A stretch of 64,000 nucleotides of DNA from Streptomyces violaceusniger Tu 4113 (GTDB taxonomy: Bacteria; Actinomycetota; Actinomycetes; Streptomycetales; Streptomycetaceae): the NCBI RefSeq assembly GCF_000147815.2, contig NC_015957.1, positions 10,354,001 through 10,418,000 of the forward strand. Reading direction: 5' to 3'. Positions 25,860 through 35,206 of this stretch are shown in pieces. The position numbers and the translations under genes were made by a program. Numbering within the stretch: position 1 is the first letter of the stretch; each line of letters opens with the position of its first letter. The notes under the pieces are model-generated. The model made no database searches. It was given only the letters and a program-made list of their open reading frames with translations, and was not told the DNA's origin.

Positions 25860-26068
25860 CGGACAGGACTCAGCGCGGCACGAACAGTGCCCGAACCGAC
25901 GAGAGCAGGACGCAGCCGCGTGGGGCAGGACCCGAGCCAACCGGAGCGGGAACTAGCCCAGTGCGAGCAGGACCCCACCATCGGGAGCAGGACACAGCCC
26001 ACTGCGAGCAGGACTCGGCACGCGGGGCAGGACCCAGCAGCCCCAGTGGGCCAGGACCCGGCGCGGTG
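25860..26068. repeat. degenerate GCAGGAC repeat array
   Basis: GAGCAGGAC or GGCAGGAC-type units recur about every 20-25 bases (for example in ACGAGAGCAGGACGCAGCC, GGGGCAGGACCCGAGCC, TGCGAGCAGGACCCC, GGGAGCAGGACACAGCC). There are roughly ten copies with drifting spacers. The array fills the gap beyond the end of the anti-sigma gene and carries no credible reading frame. Confidence 0.7.
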
Positions 26069-26072
26069 GTAA

Positions 26073-26501
26073 CTAGGACACCAGAGGCTGGAGTGACGTC
26101 GGCCAGCTCATCCGGATCACTCCACCGGACTCGCTGCTCGTCACCTCGACATCGTCGACGAGCCCGCTGATGACGGCGAGACCCATCTCGTCCTCGCCCT
26201 CGGCCTCGTCGCCCATCTCCGGATGGGAGCCGGACGCCAGGGCCGCCGAGGTCGGGGATTCGTCACCGACCTCGATGGAGAACTTCTTCTCCTCCTCGGT
26301 CAGCGTCACCCGCACCGGTGCCTCCACCCCATTGCTCAGGTGGAGCCCGACCGCACGCGTGCAAGCCTCGCCGACCGCGAGCCGCACCTCGTCGAGCACG
26401 GCCTCATCCACCCCCGCCCGACGCGCCACGGCGGCCGCGACAAGACGAGCGGTCCTGACGTGCTCAGGCAGCGCGCTGAAGCGGAGTTCGACGGTGGCCA
26501 T
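26073..26501 (-). CDS. anti-sigma factor, HATPase type, partner of BldG
   Basis: A 142-residue ATP-binding protein of the RsbW/SpoIIAB fold. The N box is DEVRLAVGEACTRAVGLH (about residues 37-54); the D-containing G1 region is IEVGDESP; MGLAVISGLVDDV is the G2 region. Start ATG 26501 follows GAGGGGG. In S. coelicolor the gene next to bldG encodes the anti-sigma factor that BldG antagonises, so the pair acts as a partner switch controlling development and stress sigma factors. bldG lies 92 bases upstream on the same strand, consistent with co-transcription. Confidence 0.9.
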   Translation of the reverse strand: MATVELRFSALPEHVRTARLVAAAVARRAGVDEAVLDEVRLAVGEACTRAVGLHLSNGVEAPVRVTLTEEEKKFSIEVGDESPTSAALASGSHPEMGDEAEGEDEMGLAVISGLVDDVEVTSSESGGVIRMSWPTSLQPLVS

Positions 26502-26593
26502 GCCATCCCCCTCGGGCGTATGGGCGTGCTTATCGGGAGGGCCGGGCGTACGCCGCCCGGAACCCCCTTCTGTGTCTTCCTTCGGCGATCTTG

Positions 26594-26935
26594 TCAGTCG
26601 GTCGCCGCGACAGCGTCCTCGACCGAGGTGTGAATCGGGAACACCTTGGTCAGGCCGGTGATGCGGAAGATCTTCAGAATGCGCTCCTGGTTGCAAACCA
26701 GGCGCAGCGAGCCCTCGTGGGCCCGCACTCGCTTGAGCCCGCCGACGAGCACGCCGAGTCCGGTGGAGTCGAGAAAGTCGACGCCCTCCATGTCGACGAC
26801 CAGGTGGTAGTTGCCGTCGTTGACAAGCTCGACCAGCTGCTCGCGCAGCTTGGGCGCGGTGTATACATCAATCTCGCCACCGACCTCGACGACCGTGCGG
26901 TCGTCGACGGTCCGAGTCGACAGGGACAGGTCCAC
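26594..26935 (-). CDS. bldG: anti-anti-sigma factor BldG
   Basis: 113 residues, the exact length of S. coelicolor BldG and nearly identical to it. It is a single STAS domain; the phosphorylated serine is Ser57 in FLDSTGLGV. Unphosphorylated BldG binds anti-sigma factors and frees sigma; loss blocks aerial growth and antibiotic production in Streptomyces. GTG 26935 is chosen because GGAGGATCC lies immediately before it and the product then begins [10 protein letters not shown]. It is divergent from the helicase gene with only 54 bases between starts, so the promoters must overlap. Confidence 0.98.
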   Translation of the reverse strand: MDLSLSTRTVDDRTVVEVGGEIDVYTAPKLREQLVELVNDGNYHLVVDMEGVDFLDSTGLGVLVGGLKRVRAHEGSLRLVCNQERILKIFRITGLTKVFPIHTSVEDAVAATD

Positions 26936-26989
26936 GGATCCTCCAGCACCTTGCATCGAGCGGTCGCCCCCCATGGATCGGCAGCCGCG

Positions 26990-29446
26990 ATGGCATTCAA
27001 TCACTTACCAGCAGGCGTGCACGACGCCTTGAGACCATTGTCCGTCAGACCAGTGACACACTCGGTGTCGATGGCCCACGACCAAATCCCGCGGCAGGCG
27101 GGCATACACCCCTCACCCCGGGCCGTCCTCGGTCGGCTGAGCACCGGGGCGGGCCGGGGCGCGCGCATCACTCATACGGAGCACTTGCCCCCGCGTCCGG
27201 GAACCCATGCCGACTGGCCCTCGGCGATCCGGCCGGAGGTGATCAACGCCATTCGCGCGGCCGGCATCGAGCGCCCGTGGGCCCACCAGGCGCGTACGGC
27301 CGAACACGCGCTGCGCGGGGATTCCGTGGTCGTGGCCACCGGAACCGCCTCCGGCAAGTCCCTCGCCTATCTGGCCCCCGTCCTCAGCACGCTGCTGGAT
27401 GGCTCGGAGGAGCCCAACGGGCGGGGGACGACCGCCCTGTACCTCTCCCCCACCAAGGCGCTGGCCGCCGACCAGCGCCGCGCGGTGGCCGGCTTCACCG
27501 CCCCGCTGGGCACCGGCATCCGGGCGGCGGTCTACGACGGCGACACGCCCGTGGAGGAGCGCGAGTGGGTCCGCCAGTACGCGAACTATGTGCTCACCAA
27601 CCCCGACATGCTCCACCGCGGCATCCTGCCCGGCCACCCCAGATGGTCCTCCTTCCTGCGCGCCCTGCGCTATGTGGTGATCGACGAATGCCACACCTAC
27701 CGGGGTGTCTTCGGCTCCCATGTGGCCCAGGTGCTGCGCAGGCTGCGCCGCGTCTGCGCCCGGTACGGCTCCTCGCCGGTGTTCCTGCTCGCGTCGGCCA
27801 CCGCCTCCGATCCGGCGGTCGCCGCGAGCCGGCTGACCGGCGTGCCCGTGGTGGAGATCACCGAGGACGGCTCGCCCCGCGGCGAGGTCGTCTTCGCCCT
27901 CTGGGAGCCGCCGCTGACCGAGCTCCACGGCGAGCAGGGCGCCCCGGTGCGCCGCACGGCCACGGCCGAGTCCGCGGACCTGCTCACCGACCTGGCCGTC
28001 CAGGGCGTCCGTACAGTCACCTTCGTGCGCTCCCGGCGGGGCGCGGAGCTCATCGCGCTCATCGCCCAGGAGCGGCTCGCCGAGGTGGACCGCTCGCTGC
28101 CGGACCGGATCGCCGCCTATCGCGGCGGCTACCTCCCCGAGGAGCGCCGCGCCCTGGAGAGGGCCCTGCACTCCGGTGAGCTGCTGGGGCTCGCCGCCAC
28201 CACCGCCCTGGAGCTGGGGATGGACATCGCCGGGCTGGACGCCGTGGTCGTGGCGGGCTACCCCGGCACCCGCGCCTCCCTGTGGCAGCAGGCGGGGCGG
28301 GCCGGGCGCACCGGCGAAGGAGCCCTGGCGATCCTGGTCGCCAGGGACGACCCGCTGGACACCTATCTCGTCCACCATCCGGACGCCCTCTTCCGGCAGC
28401 CGGTGGAGTCCACCGTCCTGGACCCGGACAACCCCTACGTCCTCGCACCGCACCTGTGCGCGGCCGCGGCGGAGCTTCCGCTCACCGAGCCCGACCTGGA
28501 GCTCTTCGGGCCCGCCACCGAGGAGCTGATGCCGCAGCTGGAGCAGCGCAAGCTGCTGCGGCGCCGGGCGACCGCCTGGCACTGGACCCGCCGTGAGCGC
28601 GCCGCCGACCTCACCGACATCCGCGGAGCGGGCGGCAGCCCCGTCCAGGTCGTGGAGGCGGCGACCGGGCGGCTGCTGGGCACCGTGGACGCCGCGGCAG
28701 CCCACACCACCGTCCACGAGGGCGCCGTCCACCTGCATCAGGGCAGGAGCTATCTCGTCAGGCAGCTCGACCTCGACGACTCGGTCGCCCTGGTGGAGGA
28801 GGCCGCTCCGCCCTACTCGACCACGGCCCGCGACACCACGGCGATCTCCATCCTGGAGACCACCACCGAGATCCCCTGGGGGGACGCGCGGCTGTGCTTC
28901 GGCTCGGTCGAGGTCACCAACCAGGTCGTCTCCTTTCTGCGCCGCAAGCTGATCACCGGTGAGGTCCTCGGCGAGTCCAAGCTCGACCTTCCGCCGCGCA
29001 CCCTGCGCACCCGGGCCGTGTGGTGGACGGTCACCGACGACCAGCTCGAGGAAGCCCGGGTGCACCCCCAGGCCCTCGGCGGCGCCCTGCACGCCGCCGA
29101 GCACGCCTCGATCGGCATCCTGCCGCTCTTCGCCACCTGTGACCGCTGGGACATCGGCGGGGTGTCCGTCCCGCTGCACCCCGACACACTGCTGCCGACC
29201 GTCTTCGTGTACGACGGGCATCCGGGTGGCGCGGGCTTCGCCGAGCGCGCCTTCCACACGGCCGCCCGCTGGCTGGCGGCCACCCGCGAGGCGATCGCCG
29301 CCTGCGAGTGCGAGGCGGGATGCCCGTCCTGCATCCAGTCGCCCAAGTGCGGCAACGGCAACGACCCGCTGGACAAGAAGGCCGCCATCCGCCTGCTGAC
29401 GACCCTGCTCGCCGGGGCCCCGGAGCAGCCGCCGGCCGCCGAGTGA
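26990..29446 (+). CDS. DEAD/DEAH-box DNA helicase with C-terminal zinc-binding DUF1998 domain (MrfA/YprA-like)
   Basis: 818 residues. The start [17 protein letters not shown] matches close relatives. The SF2 core has Walker A GTASGKS (about residues 117-123), [11 protein letters not shown], the DECH box [34 protein letters not shown] and [12 protein letters not shown]. The C-terminal part has a four-cysteine cluster, [19 protein letters not shown] (Cys binding zinc). The family (MrfA in Bacillus, Rv3649 in M. tuberculosis) is a 3'-5' DNA helicase that helps repair mitomycin-type damage. An open reading frame spans its whole antisense strand. Confidence 0.94.
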   Translation: MAFNHLPAGVHDALRPLSVRPVTHSVSMAHDQIPRQAGIHPSPRAVLGRLSTGAGRGARITHTEHLPPRPGTHADWPSAIRPEVINAIRAAGIERPWAHQARTAEHALRGDSVVVATGTASGKSLAYLAPVLSTLLDGSEEPNGRGTTALYLSPTKALAADQRRAVAGFTAPLGTGIRAAVYDGDTPVEEREWVRQYANYVLTNPDMLHRGILPGHPRWSSFLRALRYVVIDECHTYRGVFGSHVAQVLRRLRRVCARYGSSPVFLLASATASDPAVAASRLTGVPVVEITEDGSPRGEVVFALWEPPLTELHGEQGAPVRRTATAESADLLTDLAVQGVRTVTFVRSRRGAELIALIAQERLAEVDRSLPDRIAAYRGGYLPEERRALERALHSGELLGLAATTALELGMDIAGLDAVVVAGYPGTRASLWQQAGRAGRTGEGALAILVARDDPLDTYLVHHPDALFRQPVESTVLDPDNPYVLAPHLCAAAAELPLTEPDLELFGPATEELMPQLEQRKLLRRRATAWHWTRRERAADLTDIRGAGGSPVQVVEAATGRLLGTVDAAAAHTTVHEGAVHLHQGRSYLVRQLDLDDSVALVEEAAPPYSTTARDTTAISILETTTEIPWGDARLCFGSVEVTNQVVSFLRRKLITGEVLGESKLDLPPRTLRTRAVWWTVTDDQLEEARVHPQALGGALHAAEHASIGILPLFATCDRWDIGGVSVPLHPDTLLPTVFVYDGHPGGAGFAERAFHTAARWLAATREAIAACECEAGCPSCIQSPKCGNGNDPLDKKAAIRLLTTLLAGAPEQPPAAE

Positions 29447-29449
29447 GCG

Positions 29450-29824
29450 CTCCCTGCCGCCCGGCACCGATGGCGGTCCGGTGACGGGGGTGCCCGCGGG
29501 CCCCGCCCGCGCCCTGGCCCGGAGGGTGAACGGGCCGGTGCGCACCTCCGCCGTGAGATCCGCGATCTCACCGCTCAGGGCGCATCGCACCACGCGCGCC
29601 CCCTGGGCGGAGGCCACCCGCCGGGCGAGACCGCAAGCCGTACGAGCCCCCTCCAGGCCGTGGTCCGCCGCCGCGAGCGCCGCCAGATCGGCGGCTCCGC
29701 CCGCCCGATGGCGCGCCACCATGGCCTGCCCGGCCGCCAGTACGACCGCGAACACCGCGCACAGGGCCGTCGCGGCCAACGCGGCCCAGACCGTGGCCGA
29801 CCCCCGGTCGTCCGCCCTTCTCAC
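29450..29824 (-). CDS. Rv3654c-like TadE-related protein, 3' end not resolved
   Basis: It starts with GTG 29824, overlapping the stop of the TadE gene (GTGA). RGSATVWAALAATALCAVF is the N-terminal membrane anchor and RHRAGGAADLAALAAAD the pseudopilin-like segment of the family; a Cys pair lies at about residues 64 and 78. Relatives are about 110-140 residues with a proline-rich end. Here no stop codon follows: the frame stays open to 27113, antisense to the whole helicase gene. The end given (29450) is an arbitrary boundary just before the helicase stop. A lost stop or frameshift is likely. Confidence 0.65.
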
Positions 29825-30435
29825 GGGACCGCCTCCCGGGCCGCCGCACCACCCGCGTCCACCGCGCCCACCGTGTCCTCGGCGAGCGCGGCCGCCTCGC
29901 CGCGCAGATTCACCGCCAGCGGACCGGGACCGGCGGCATGGGTCCGGACCCGCACCCGCACCAGGTCTCCCTCCCGCCACAGCTCGACCCGCGCTCCATC
30001 GGGTGCGGCCGAGCGAGCGGCGGCCATCGCGTCCGCCCCCGGCTCCGAACGCGCCGCCGCCCTCGCCCCGGCCCTGGCCGCGTCCACGCACTGAAGCTGC
30101 GCGGCCGCGGCCATCAGCCCCCAGATCAACATCAGGGCGAACAGCGCCAGCACCGGCAGCGCGACGGCCGTCTCCGCCGTGACGAAGCCGCTGTCCCGCC
30201 CCGTGCGCTGGGTGCTTGGGACACCCCGGGGTCCTAGGACGCCTCGGGTCCTTGAGACGCCGTGGGTCCTTGAGACGCCGTGGGTCCTTGGGAGGCCCGG
30301 GGCCCTGGGGACGCCCGGGGCCCTCGGGGCGCCCCGGAGCCTTGCGAAGCCCCGGGCCCTTGGGACGCCCCGCGCGCCGCTCCTGGCGCGCGGGCGCGTC
30401 CGCTCCGCCGTCTCCGGCGCCTCAGAACTGCGCAT
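29821..30435 (-). CDS. TadE-like pilus assembly protein with N-terminal hexapeptide repeats
   Basis: 204 residues. The TadE part begins at GFVTAETAVALPVLALFALMLIWGL (about residues 79-103), a typical pseudopilin anchor, and continues with QCVDAARAGARAAAR. Before it lie nine hexapeptides such as RTHGVS and RGAPRA from an 18-bp DNA repeat. The ATG at 30435 is the only start: every repeat Val codon is GTC, so no internal GTG is available. Its start overlaps the DUF4244 stop by 14 bases, suggesting coupling. Normal relatives lack the repeat, which should sit in the cytoplasm before the anchor. Confidence 0.85.
   Translation of the reverse strand: MRSSEAPETAERTRPRARSGARGVPRARGFARLRGAPRAPGVPRAPGLPRTHGVSRTHGVSRTRGVLGPRGVPSTQRTGRDSGFVTAETAVALPVLALFALMLIWGLMAAAAQLQCVDAARAGARAAARSEPGADAMAAARSAAPDGARVELWREGDLVRVRVRTHAAGPGPLAVNLRGEAAALAEDTVGAVDAGGAAAREAVP
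30213..30376. repeat. 18-bp in-frame repeat within the tadE gene
   Basis: About nine units of 18 bp, the best two being exact copies of AGACGCCGTGGGTCCTTG. Being a multiple of three, the unit keeps frame and adds a hexapeptide per copy (HGVSRT, PGVPRA, RGVPST). Copy number is likely to vary between strains. Confidence 0.9.
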
Positions 30436-30619
30436 CGAGCGCCCGTCCGATGACCGACTGCAGCGCGTCGCTGACGGTCCCGCTGGTCACCACCTTGTAG
30501 AGCACCGCGGCGAAACCGCATGCCGCGATCGTTCCCATCGCGTACTCGGCGGTGGCCATGCCCGCCTCGGCCTTCGCACGCGCCGCCGCGTACCGCCGTG
30601 CCCACCACTGCTTCACCAT
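30422..30619 (-). CDS. DUF4244 protein, Flp-pilin-like
   Basis: 65 residues. The AGMATAEYAMGTIAACGFAA core (about residues 19-38) resembles a type IVb pilin: a Glu four residues after the start of the hydrophobic stretch and a likely prepilin cleavage after Gly20. The short basic leader (VKQWWARRYAAARAKA) fits a cytoplasmic prepilin leader. In M. tuberculosis the counterpart is Rv3656c. It is probably the small structural subunit of the Tad-type pilus or secretion system. It ends inside the tadE start, so the two are translationally coupled. Confidence 0.88.
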   Translation of the reverse strand: MVKQWWARRYAAARAKAEAGMATAEYAMGTIAACGFAAVLYKVVTSGTVSDALQSVIGRALDAQF

Positions 30620-30748
30620 GTCGGCCCCCCTTGCCCTGTCCGCGGTGTCACTGACCGCAGTTCGTCGTCCGTCGTTCGTCGTGCTGTTGCCGTGCCGCTG
30701 TCGTTCACTGGTGTGGTTGGTGCTGGTGTGATTGGTTCTCGTCGGTGT

Positions 30749-31567
30749 TCAGGGGCCGTCGCCCATCAGGCCGCGGGCCAGCCCGATCATCACCGGGGCC
30801 AGGCCGACCAGCAGGAACGCGGGGAGGAAGCAGCCCGCGAGCGGTGCGTTGACCAGCACACCGGTGCGGTCGGCCCGTTTCATCGCCGCCCGCCCCTGCT
30901 CGGCCCGGCATTCGGCCGCCAGCCGCGACACCGGCTCCACCGCCGGAGCGCCCGTTGTCCCAGCGCGTTCCAGGGCTCGCGCCAGCCCCTGCGCTCCGGG
31001 CAGAGCCCCGATGCGCCCCCAGGCATGGGCCGGTTCGGCTCCCAGCCGCAGCTCTGCCGCGGTCTGGGCAAGCCGCTCGCCGACCGGGCCGCCTAGCGAA
31101 CCTCCCACCGCCTCCGCCGCCTTCCGCGGGCCCGCTCCGGCCGCCAGGCAGGCGGTCAGCAGATCGGCGGCCAGCGGGATTTGGCGCGCGGCGAGGGCCT
31201 CGAGGCGCCGGTCATGACCGGAGCGCCCGGCCGTCGCGCGGCGGTGCCGCTGCCACCACCAGAGGCCGCAGGCCACAGCGAGCCCCAGCACCCACCCCGG
31301 CGGCCCTCCGACGAGGACGACGGCGATCGTCACAGCGCCGCACGGCGCGGCCCAGAGAGGCAGCGCGCCCGCAGTGGCCCCGGCGCGCCGGCGCCGCCAC
31401 GGCCGGGCCCGCCTCGGCCGCCGGTCCTTCGCGCCCGGAAGCAGCGCCGTCAGCCGTCGTCGGGCGCCCCGCTCCCGATGGGCCTCGACCATCGCCATCG
31501 CCGCGCACAGGACCGCCGCCAAGACGGACAGCGAAATCCCCAGGCTGTGGACAACTTCAGCGCTCAT
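30749..31567 (-). CDS. type II secretion F-domain protein, TadC-like
   Basis: 272 residues. The front has helices at about 5-25 and 60-95 (PLWAAPCGAVTIAVVLVGG and the next). The T2SSF domain (about 130-235) has LAADLLTACLAAGAGPRKA and AWGRIGALPGAQGLARALERAG, typical of TadC. The last helix is LAGCFLPAFLLVGLAPVMIGL. It is an inner-membrane platform protein of the pilus machine. ATG 31567 overlaps the end of the tadB gene by 11 bases. Confidence 0.88.
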   Translation of the reverse strand: MSAEVVHSLGISLSVLAAVLCAAMAMVEAHRERGARRRLTALLPGAKDRRPRRARPWRRRRAGATAGALPLWAAPCGAVTIAVVLVGGPPGWVLGLAVACGLWWWQRHRRATAGRSGHDRRLEALAARQIPLAADLLTACLAAGAGPRKAAEAVGGSLGGPVGERLAQTAAELRLGAEPAHAWGRIGALPGAQGLARALERAGTTGAPAVEPVSRLAAECRAEQGRAAMKRADRTGVLVNAPLAGCFLPAFLLVGLAPVMIGLARGLMGDGP

Positions 31568-32483
31568 CGGCCACCGGCCGCCCCGGCTCACGCGCCGCCC
31601 GCACCATCCGGCCGGTCCACACCAGGCCCGTCCACTCCAGCAGGCCGCCCACCAGCAGGCAGCTCAGCCCGGCCGGGGTGTGCAGCAGTTCATGCAGTGG
31701 ATTGGAGCCCAGCAGGCCGCCCAGCACCAGCCCGACGACGGGCAGCACCGCCAGTGCGGCGGCGGTGGCCTTGGCCCCCGCCAGCTTGGCGTCCAGGCTG
31801 TCGCGCTGGTCCCGCTCGGCGCGCAGCGCCGCCGCCACCCGGTCGAGACCGGCCGCCAGCCCCGCTCCCTCGTCGACCGCCACCTGCCAGCAGGCCGCGA
31901 CCCCGGTCAGCCCCTCGGCACCCGGCAGCCGGGCCACCCTCCGCAGCGCGTCCGGCACTTCACCGCCGAACCGCGCCGCGGCCGTCACCAGCCCCCAACG
32001 CTCTCTCAGGTGCCCCGGGTCCACCGCCAGCAGCGCCTCGCCGGGATGCCGCCCGGCCCGCAGCTCGCCCGCCACGACGGCGCAGAGGTCGATCACCCCG
32101 GCGGCGCGCCGCACACGGTCCCGCTCGTGCCGCCGGGACCGCAGCCACCGGCCGACGACCGGAGTGGCCACCACCGCCCCGAGCAGCGGCAGAACCGACG
32201 CGCCCAGCAGCGCGATCACACAGCCGACCGGCAGACACAGCAGCTCACGCCCCATCCGCCCGCCGTACCCGACCCGCCAGCGCTCCCGCAGCCAGGCGGC
32301 GGTCTCGGACAGCCGTCGCACCGGGTCGGGCCCCGCAGGCTCGACAGGTCCGCCGCTCGCGAACAGCAGCCTTACCCGGCGCAGCTCCCGGTCCCGCCCG
32401 GCGAGCAGCCATACGGCCGCCCCCGCGCACAGCATCGCGGCGCACAGCGTCAGCGCCCCCTGGTCCGCTCCCGCGCCCGTCAT
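31557..32483 (-). CDS. type II secretion F-domain protein, TadB-like
   Basis: 308 residues. There are membrane helices near the N-terminus (about 10-27), at about 90-110, and two at the C-terminus (AAALAVLPVVGLVLGGLLG and AGLSCLLVGGLLEWTGLVW). The T2SSF domain in between contains LCAVVAGELRAGRHPGEAL and CWQVAVDEGAGLAAGLDRVA. It forms the membrane platform with TadC and is driven by the TadA ATPase. It overlaps tadA by four bases at its start and tadC at its end, so the genes are one operon. Confidence 0.88.
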   Translation of the reverse strand: MTGAGADQGALTLCAAMLCAGAAVWLLAGRDRELRRVRLLFASGGPVEPAGPDPVRRLSETAAWLRERWRVGYGGRMGRELLCLPVGCVIALLGASVLPLLGAVVATPVVGRWLRSRRHERDRVRRAAGVIDLCAVVAGELRAGRHPGEALLAVDPGHLRERWGLVTAAARFGGEVPDALRRVARLPGAEGLTGVAACWQVAVDEGAGLAAGLDRVAAALRAERDQRDSLDAKLAGAKATAAALAVLPVVGLVLGGLLGSNPLHELLHTPAGLSCLLVGGLLEWTGLVWTGRMVRAAREPGRPVADER

Positions 32484-33646
32484 GCCGCCCCTCCGCCCCG
32501 TGCGCAGAGCCGCTGGAGCCGCTGCCAGCCCGCCGTCCGTTCGAAGCCCTCCGGGCTCCAGACGGCCGCGGGGACGGTCGTGACGAAGCCCGCCCGGTCC
32601 CGGTCCAGCACATGCAACTCGGCGATCCTGCGCCGCCCACCGCGGTCCCGCACCAGATGGACCAGGACCGACAGCGCCGCCGCCAACTGGCTGTGCAGCG
32701 CGGCCCGGTCCAGACCCGCGGTCGAGCCGAGCGCCTCCAACCGCGCGGGAACGTCGGCCGCCGTATTGGCGTGGACGGTGCCACAGCCGCCCTCATGGCC
32801 GGTGTTCAACGCCCCCAGCAGATCGGTGACCTCGGCGCCTCTCACCTCCCCGACCACCAGCCGGTCGGGGCGCATCCGCAGCGCCTGCCGCACCAGATCC
32901 CGCAGGGTGACCTGGCCTCGGCCCTCCTGATTGGCAGGGCGGGTCTCCAGCCGGACCACATGCGGATGGTCGGGCCGCAGCTCGGCCGAGTCCTCGGCGA
33001 GGACGATCCGCTCCTGCGGGCCGACCAGCCCCAGCAGGGTGCTCAGCAGCGTTGTCTTGCCCGAGCCGGTGCCGCCGCTGATCAGGTAGGACAGCCGGGC
33101 GTCCAGCATGGCCCGCAGCAGATGCGCGCCGCCCGGCGGCACCGTCCCGGCCGCCTCCAGCTCTGCGAGGGAGAACGCCCGGGGGCGCACCACTCGCAGC
33201 GACAGACAGGTCGAGCCGACCGCGACCGGAGGGAGCACCGCATGCAGCCGGGTCCCATCCGGCAGCCGGGCGTCCACCCACGGCCGGGCGTCGTCCAGCC
33301 GCCGCCCGGCCACCGCGGCGAGCCGCTGCGCGAGCCTGCGCACAGCGGCCGCGTCCACGAAGGTGACGGCCGTGCGCTCCAGCCCCGAACCCCGGTCCAC
33401 CCACACCTCATCGGGGGCGGTGACCAGGACGTCCGTGACATCGGGGGCGGCCAGCAGCGTCTCCAGGGGCCCGGTGCCGACCAGCTCCGAGCGCAGCGCC
33501 TCCACCACACCGAGCACTTCGGTGTCGCCGAGCAGCCGCCCCTCCTCACGCAGGGCCGCCGCCACCCGGGCGGGTGTGGGCTCCGCGCCGCTCCCGGCGA
33601 GCCGCAGCCGCACCGCGTCCAGCAGATCCGGCGATACGACGCTCAT
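32480..33646 (-). CDS. Tad/CpaF-type secretion ATPase
   Basis: A 388-residue hexameric ATPase powering pilus assembly. Walker A is [12 protein letters not shown] (about residues 190-201); the Asp box is [12 protein letters not shown]; Walker B is [14 protein letters not shown]; the His box reads [24 protein letters not shown]. The N-terminal domain (about 1-150) carries the CpaF-type VTDVLV and [11 protein letters not shown] elements. It is preceded by ssd with a four-base overlap and followed by tadB, giving the usual actinobacterial order. Confidence 0.95.
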   Translation of the reverse strand: MSVVSPDLLDAVRLRLAGSGAEPTPARVAAALREEGRLLGDTEVLGVVEALRSELVGTGPLETLLAAPDVTDVLVTAPDEVWVDRGSGLERTAVTFVDAAAVRRLAQRLAAVAGRRLDDARPWVDARLPDGTRLHAVLPPVAVGSTCLSLRVVRPRAFSLAELEAAGTVPPGGAHLLRAMLDARLSYLISGGTGSGKTTLLSTLLGLVGPQERIVLAEDSAELRPDHPHVVRLETRPANQEGRGQVTLRDLVRQALRMRPDRLVVGEVRGAEVTDLLGALNTGHEGGCGTVHANTAADVPARLEALGSTAGLDRAALHSQLAAALSVLVHLVRDRGGRRRIAELHVLDRDRAGFVTTVPAAVWSPEGFERTAGWQRLQRLCARGGGAA

Positions 33647-34752
33647 GCGGTGACACCTCCCTCATCGGCGAGGGCACGCGCCCAGAACTCGGCGCAGAAC
33701 CGGCCGAGCGGTCCGCGGGGGCTGCCGCCCGGGGGCTCCCCGCCTTCGAACATGTCGGCCAGACCGGGCTCCGGTGGCAACTGGCCGGCCAGGGGCAGCC
33801 CGAGCAGCCCCGCGATCTCCTCGTCGCCGAGCTCCGGCCCGCACGGGCCCCGCACCACCGCGCGCAGGTCCCGCAGCACCATGCCCACCGTGGACGCCAC
33901 CCGGTGGGCGGCCGCGACCGCTCGCAGCTCCGCCGGGACGACCAGCAGCCCGAGGTCGATCTGGGCCAGGGCCTCGGCCGCCGCGTCGTCGACGCGGCGC
34001 GGCAGATCCACCACCACGACCCCGCCGCGCCGCCTGGCCGCGGCCAGCACCGCCCGCATCGCGGACGGCGGGATGACGACCGAATCGCCACGGTCCCAAC
34101 TGAGCACCCGCAGCGCGTGCAGCTCGGGCAGCGACTCCTCCAGGGCGCTTCCGGCGACCCGCCCCCGCGACTCGGCGAAGGCGGGCCATCTCAGCCCCTG
34201 CGCGCCCTCGCCGCCGAGCAGCACATCGAGCCCGCCGCCCAGCGGATCGCCGTCGATCAGCATGGTGCGCCGACCGGAGCGGGCCGCGGTGACCGCCAGG
34301 GCGCACGCGAGGGTGGAGGCCCCCGCGCCGCCGCGGCCGCCGATGACCCCGATGGTCAGGGCCTGTCGGCCCACGCCCTCGGCGACATCGGCGATCCGGT
34401 CCACCAGCCAGGTCTCGGCATCGGGCAGGAACGCCACGTTGTCCGCGCCGAGCGCCACCGCCCGCCGCCAGATGCCGTGGTCGTCCAGATCCCGCCCGAT
34501 GAGCAACACCCCTCCTCTGCGGGCCCGGTCGCACAGCCGGGCGGCCGAATCGTCGCCAACCAGAATCAGCGGTGCGGCCTCCCAACTGCCCCGGCGAGTG
34601 AGCGCGCCATGTGCCACTTCCGGTTCGGCTCCGGCCGCCGCGCACAGCCGCAGCAGATCGTCGAGAAGCTCCTCGTCCTCGGTGACGATGAGCGGTCTGC
34701 CCTGCTGTCCTTCGGCCGCCGAAGGGCGTTCCGGTGTGATGGATGCAGTCAC
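33643..34752 (-). CDS. ssd: septum site-determining protein Ssd (CpaE/MinD-like)
   Basis: 369 residues. The front is a degenerate receiver-like domain (LIVTEDEELLDDLLRLC). The second half is a MinD-type ATPase fold with deviant Walker A GGRGGAGASTLACA (about residues 138-151), DGDPLGGGLDVLLG, and VVVVDLPR. The family (Rv3660c in M. tuberculosis) inhibits septation when overproduced and, as CpaE, would localise the pilus machine. It is the first gene of the tad operon and divergent from the HAD gene; the divergent gap carries the 6C-type RNA. Confidence 0.92.
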   Translation of the reverse strand: MTASITPERPSAAEGQQGRPLIVTEDEELLDDLLRLCAAAGAEPEVAHGALTRRGSWEAAPLILVGDDSAARLCDRARRGGVLLIGRDLDDHGIWRRAVALGADNVAFLPDAETWLVDRIADVAEGVGRQALTIGVIGGRGGAGASTLACALAVTAARSGRRTMLIDGDPLGGGLDVLLGGEGAQGLRWPAFAESRGRVAGSALEESLPELHALRVLSWDRGDSVVIPPSAMRAVLAAARRRGGVVVVDLPRRVDDAAAEALAQIDLGLLVVPAELRAVAAAHRVASTVGMVLRDLRAVVRGPCGPELGDEEIAGLLGLPLAGQLPPEPGLADMFEGGEPPGGSPRGPLGRFCAEFWARALADEGGVTA

Positions 34753-35036
34753 GATCCCCTCCCATATTCGTTACGCGCTCTCACTCCCGCGAACAGCGAG
34801 TGCGAGCACCGCGGAGAATCACCGTGCTGCGATCCAGAAAATCTTGGGGATCTTGGTCCAAAACTGTGGACAACTCATCACTTGTGAATATCCCAGTCAC
34901 CTAAAGCAGTGACTTCCGGAGAGCAGCCTAGCGATTACGCACGGTTACCGCTCAAGCTGTGGAAAGCCGGGGCCACACAGGCCCGAGGGAGGGGATCAAG
35001 ATCTCGTGAGAACGCCGAAAATGCGTCCGGACATGC

Positions 35037-35103
35037 GACGACCCCCGCCGGGGGGGAGAGCGGGGGTCGTCCCCACGGCCGACTCGGGGGGGGAGGAGTC
35101 GGG
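35037..35103 (-). ncRNA. 6C RNA
   Basis: Read on the minus strand there are two consecutive hairpins with C-rich loops. The first is CCGACTC/GAGTCGG (35096-35102 with 35079-35085) around a loop with eight consecutive C. The second is a perfect 12-bp stem GACGACCCCCGC/GCGGGGGTCGTC (35060-35071 with 35037-35048) with seven consecutive C. Paired stems each with at least six loop C define the actinobacterial 6C RNA. In M. tuberculosis the same RNA (B11) lies, also on the minus strand, between the ssd and HAD orthologues. C-rich loops bind G-rich mRNA sites. The true 5' end is probably upstream, near 35110-35130. Confidence 0.85.
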
Positions 35104-35206
35104 CCGGGGTTAGCACGGTCGCGAACGATCCGTGACTTCCATGGTGTACCCGAGAGCCTTCTCAGGCAAACCCACGCGCCTGAGCTTACGCCGAATGGTG
35201 GGCCCT

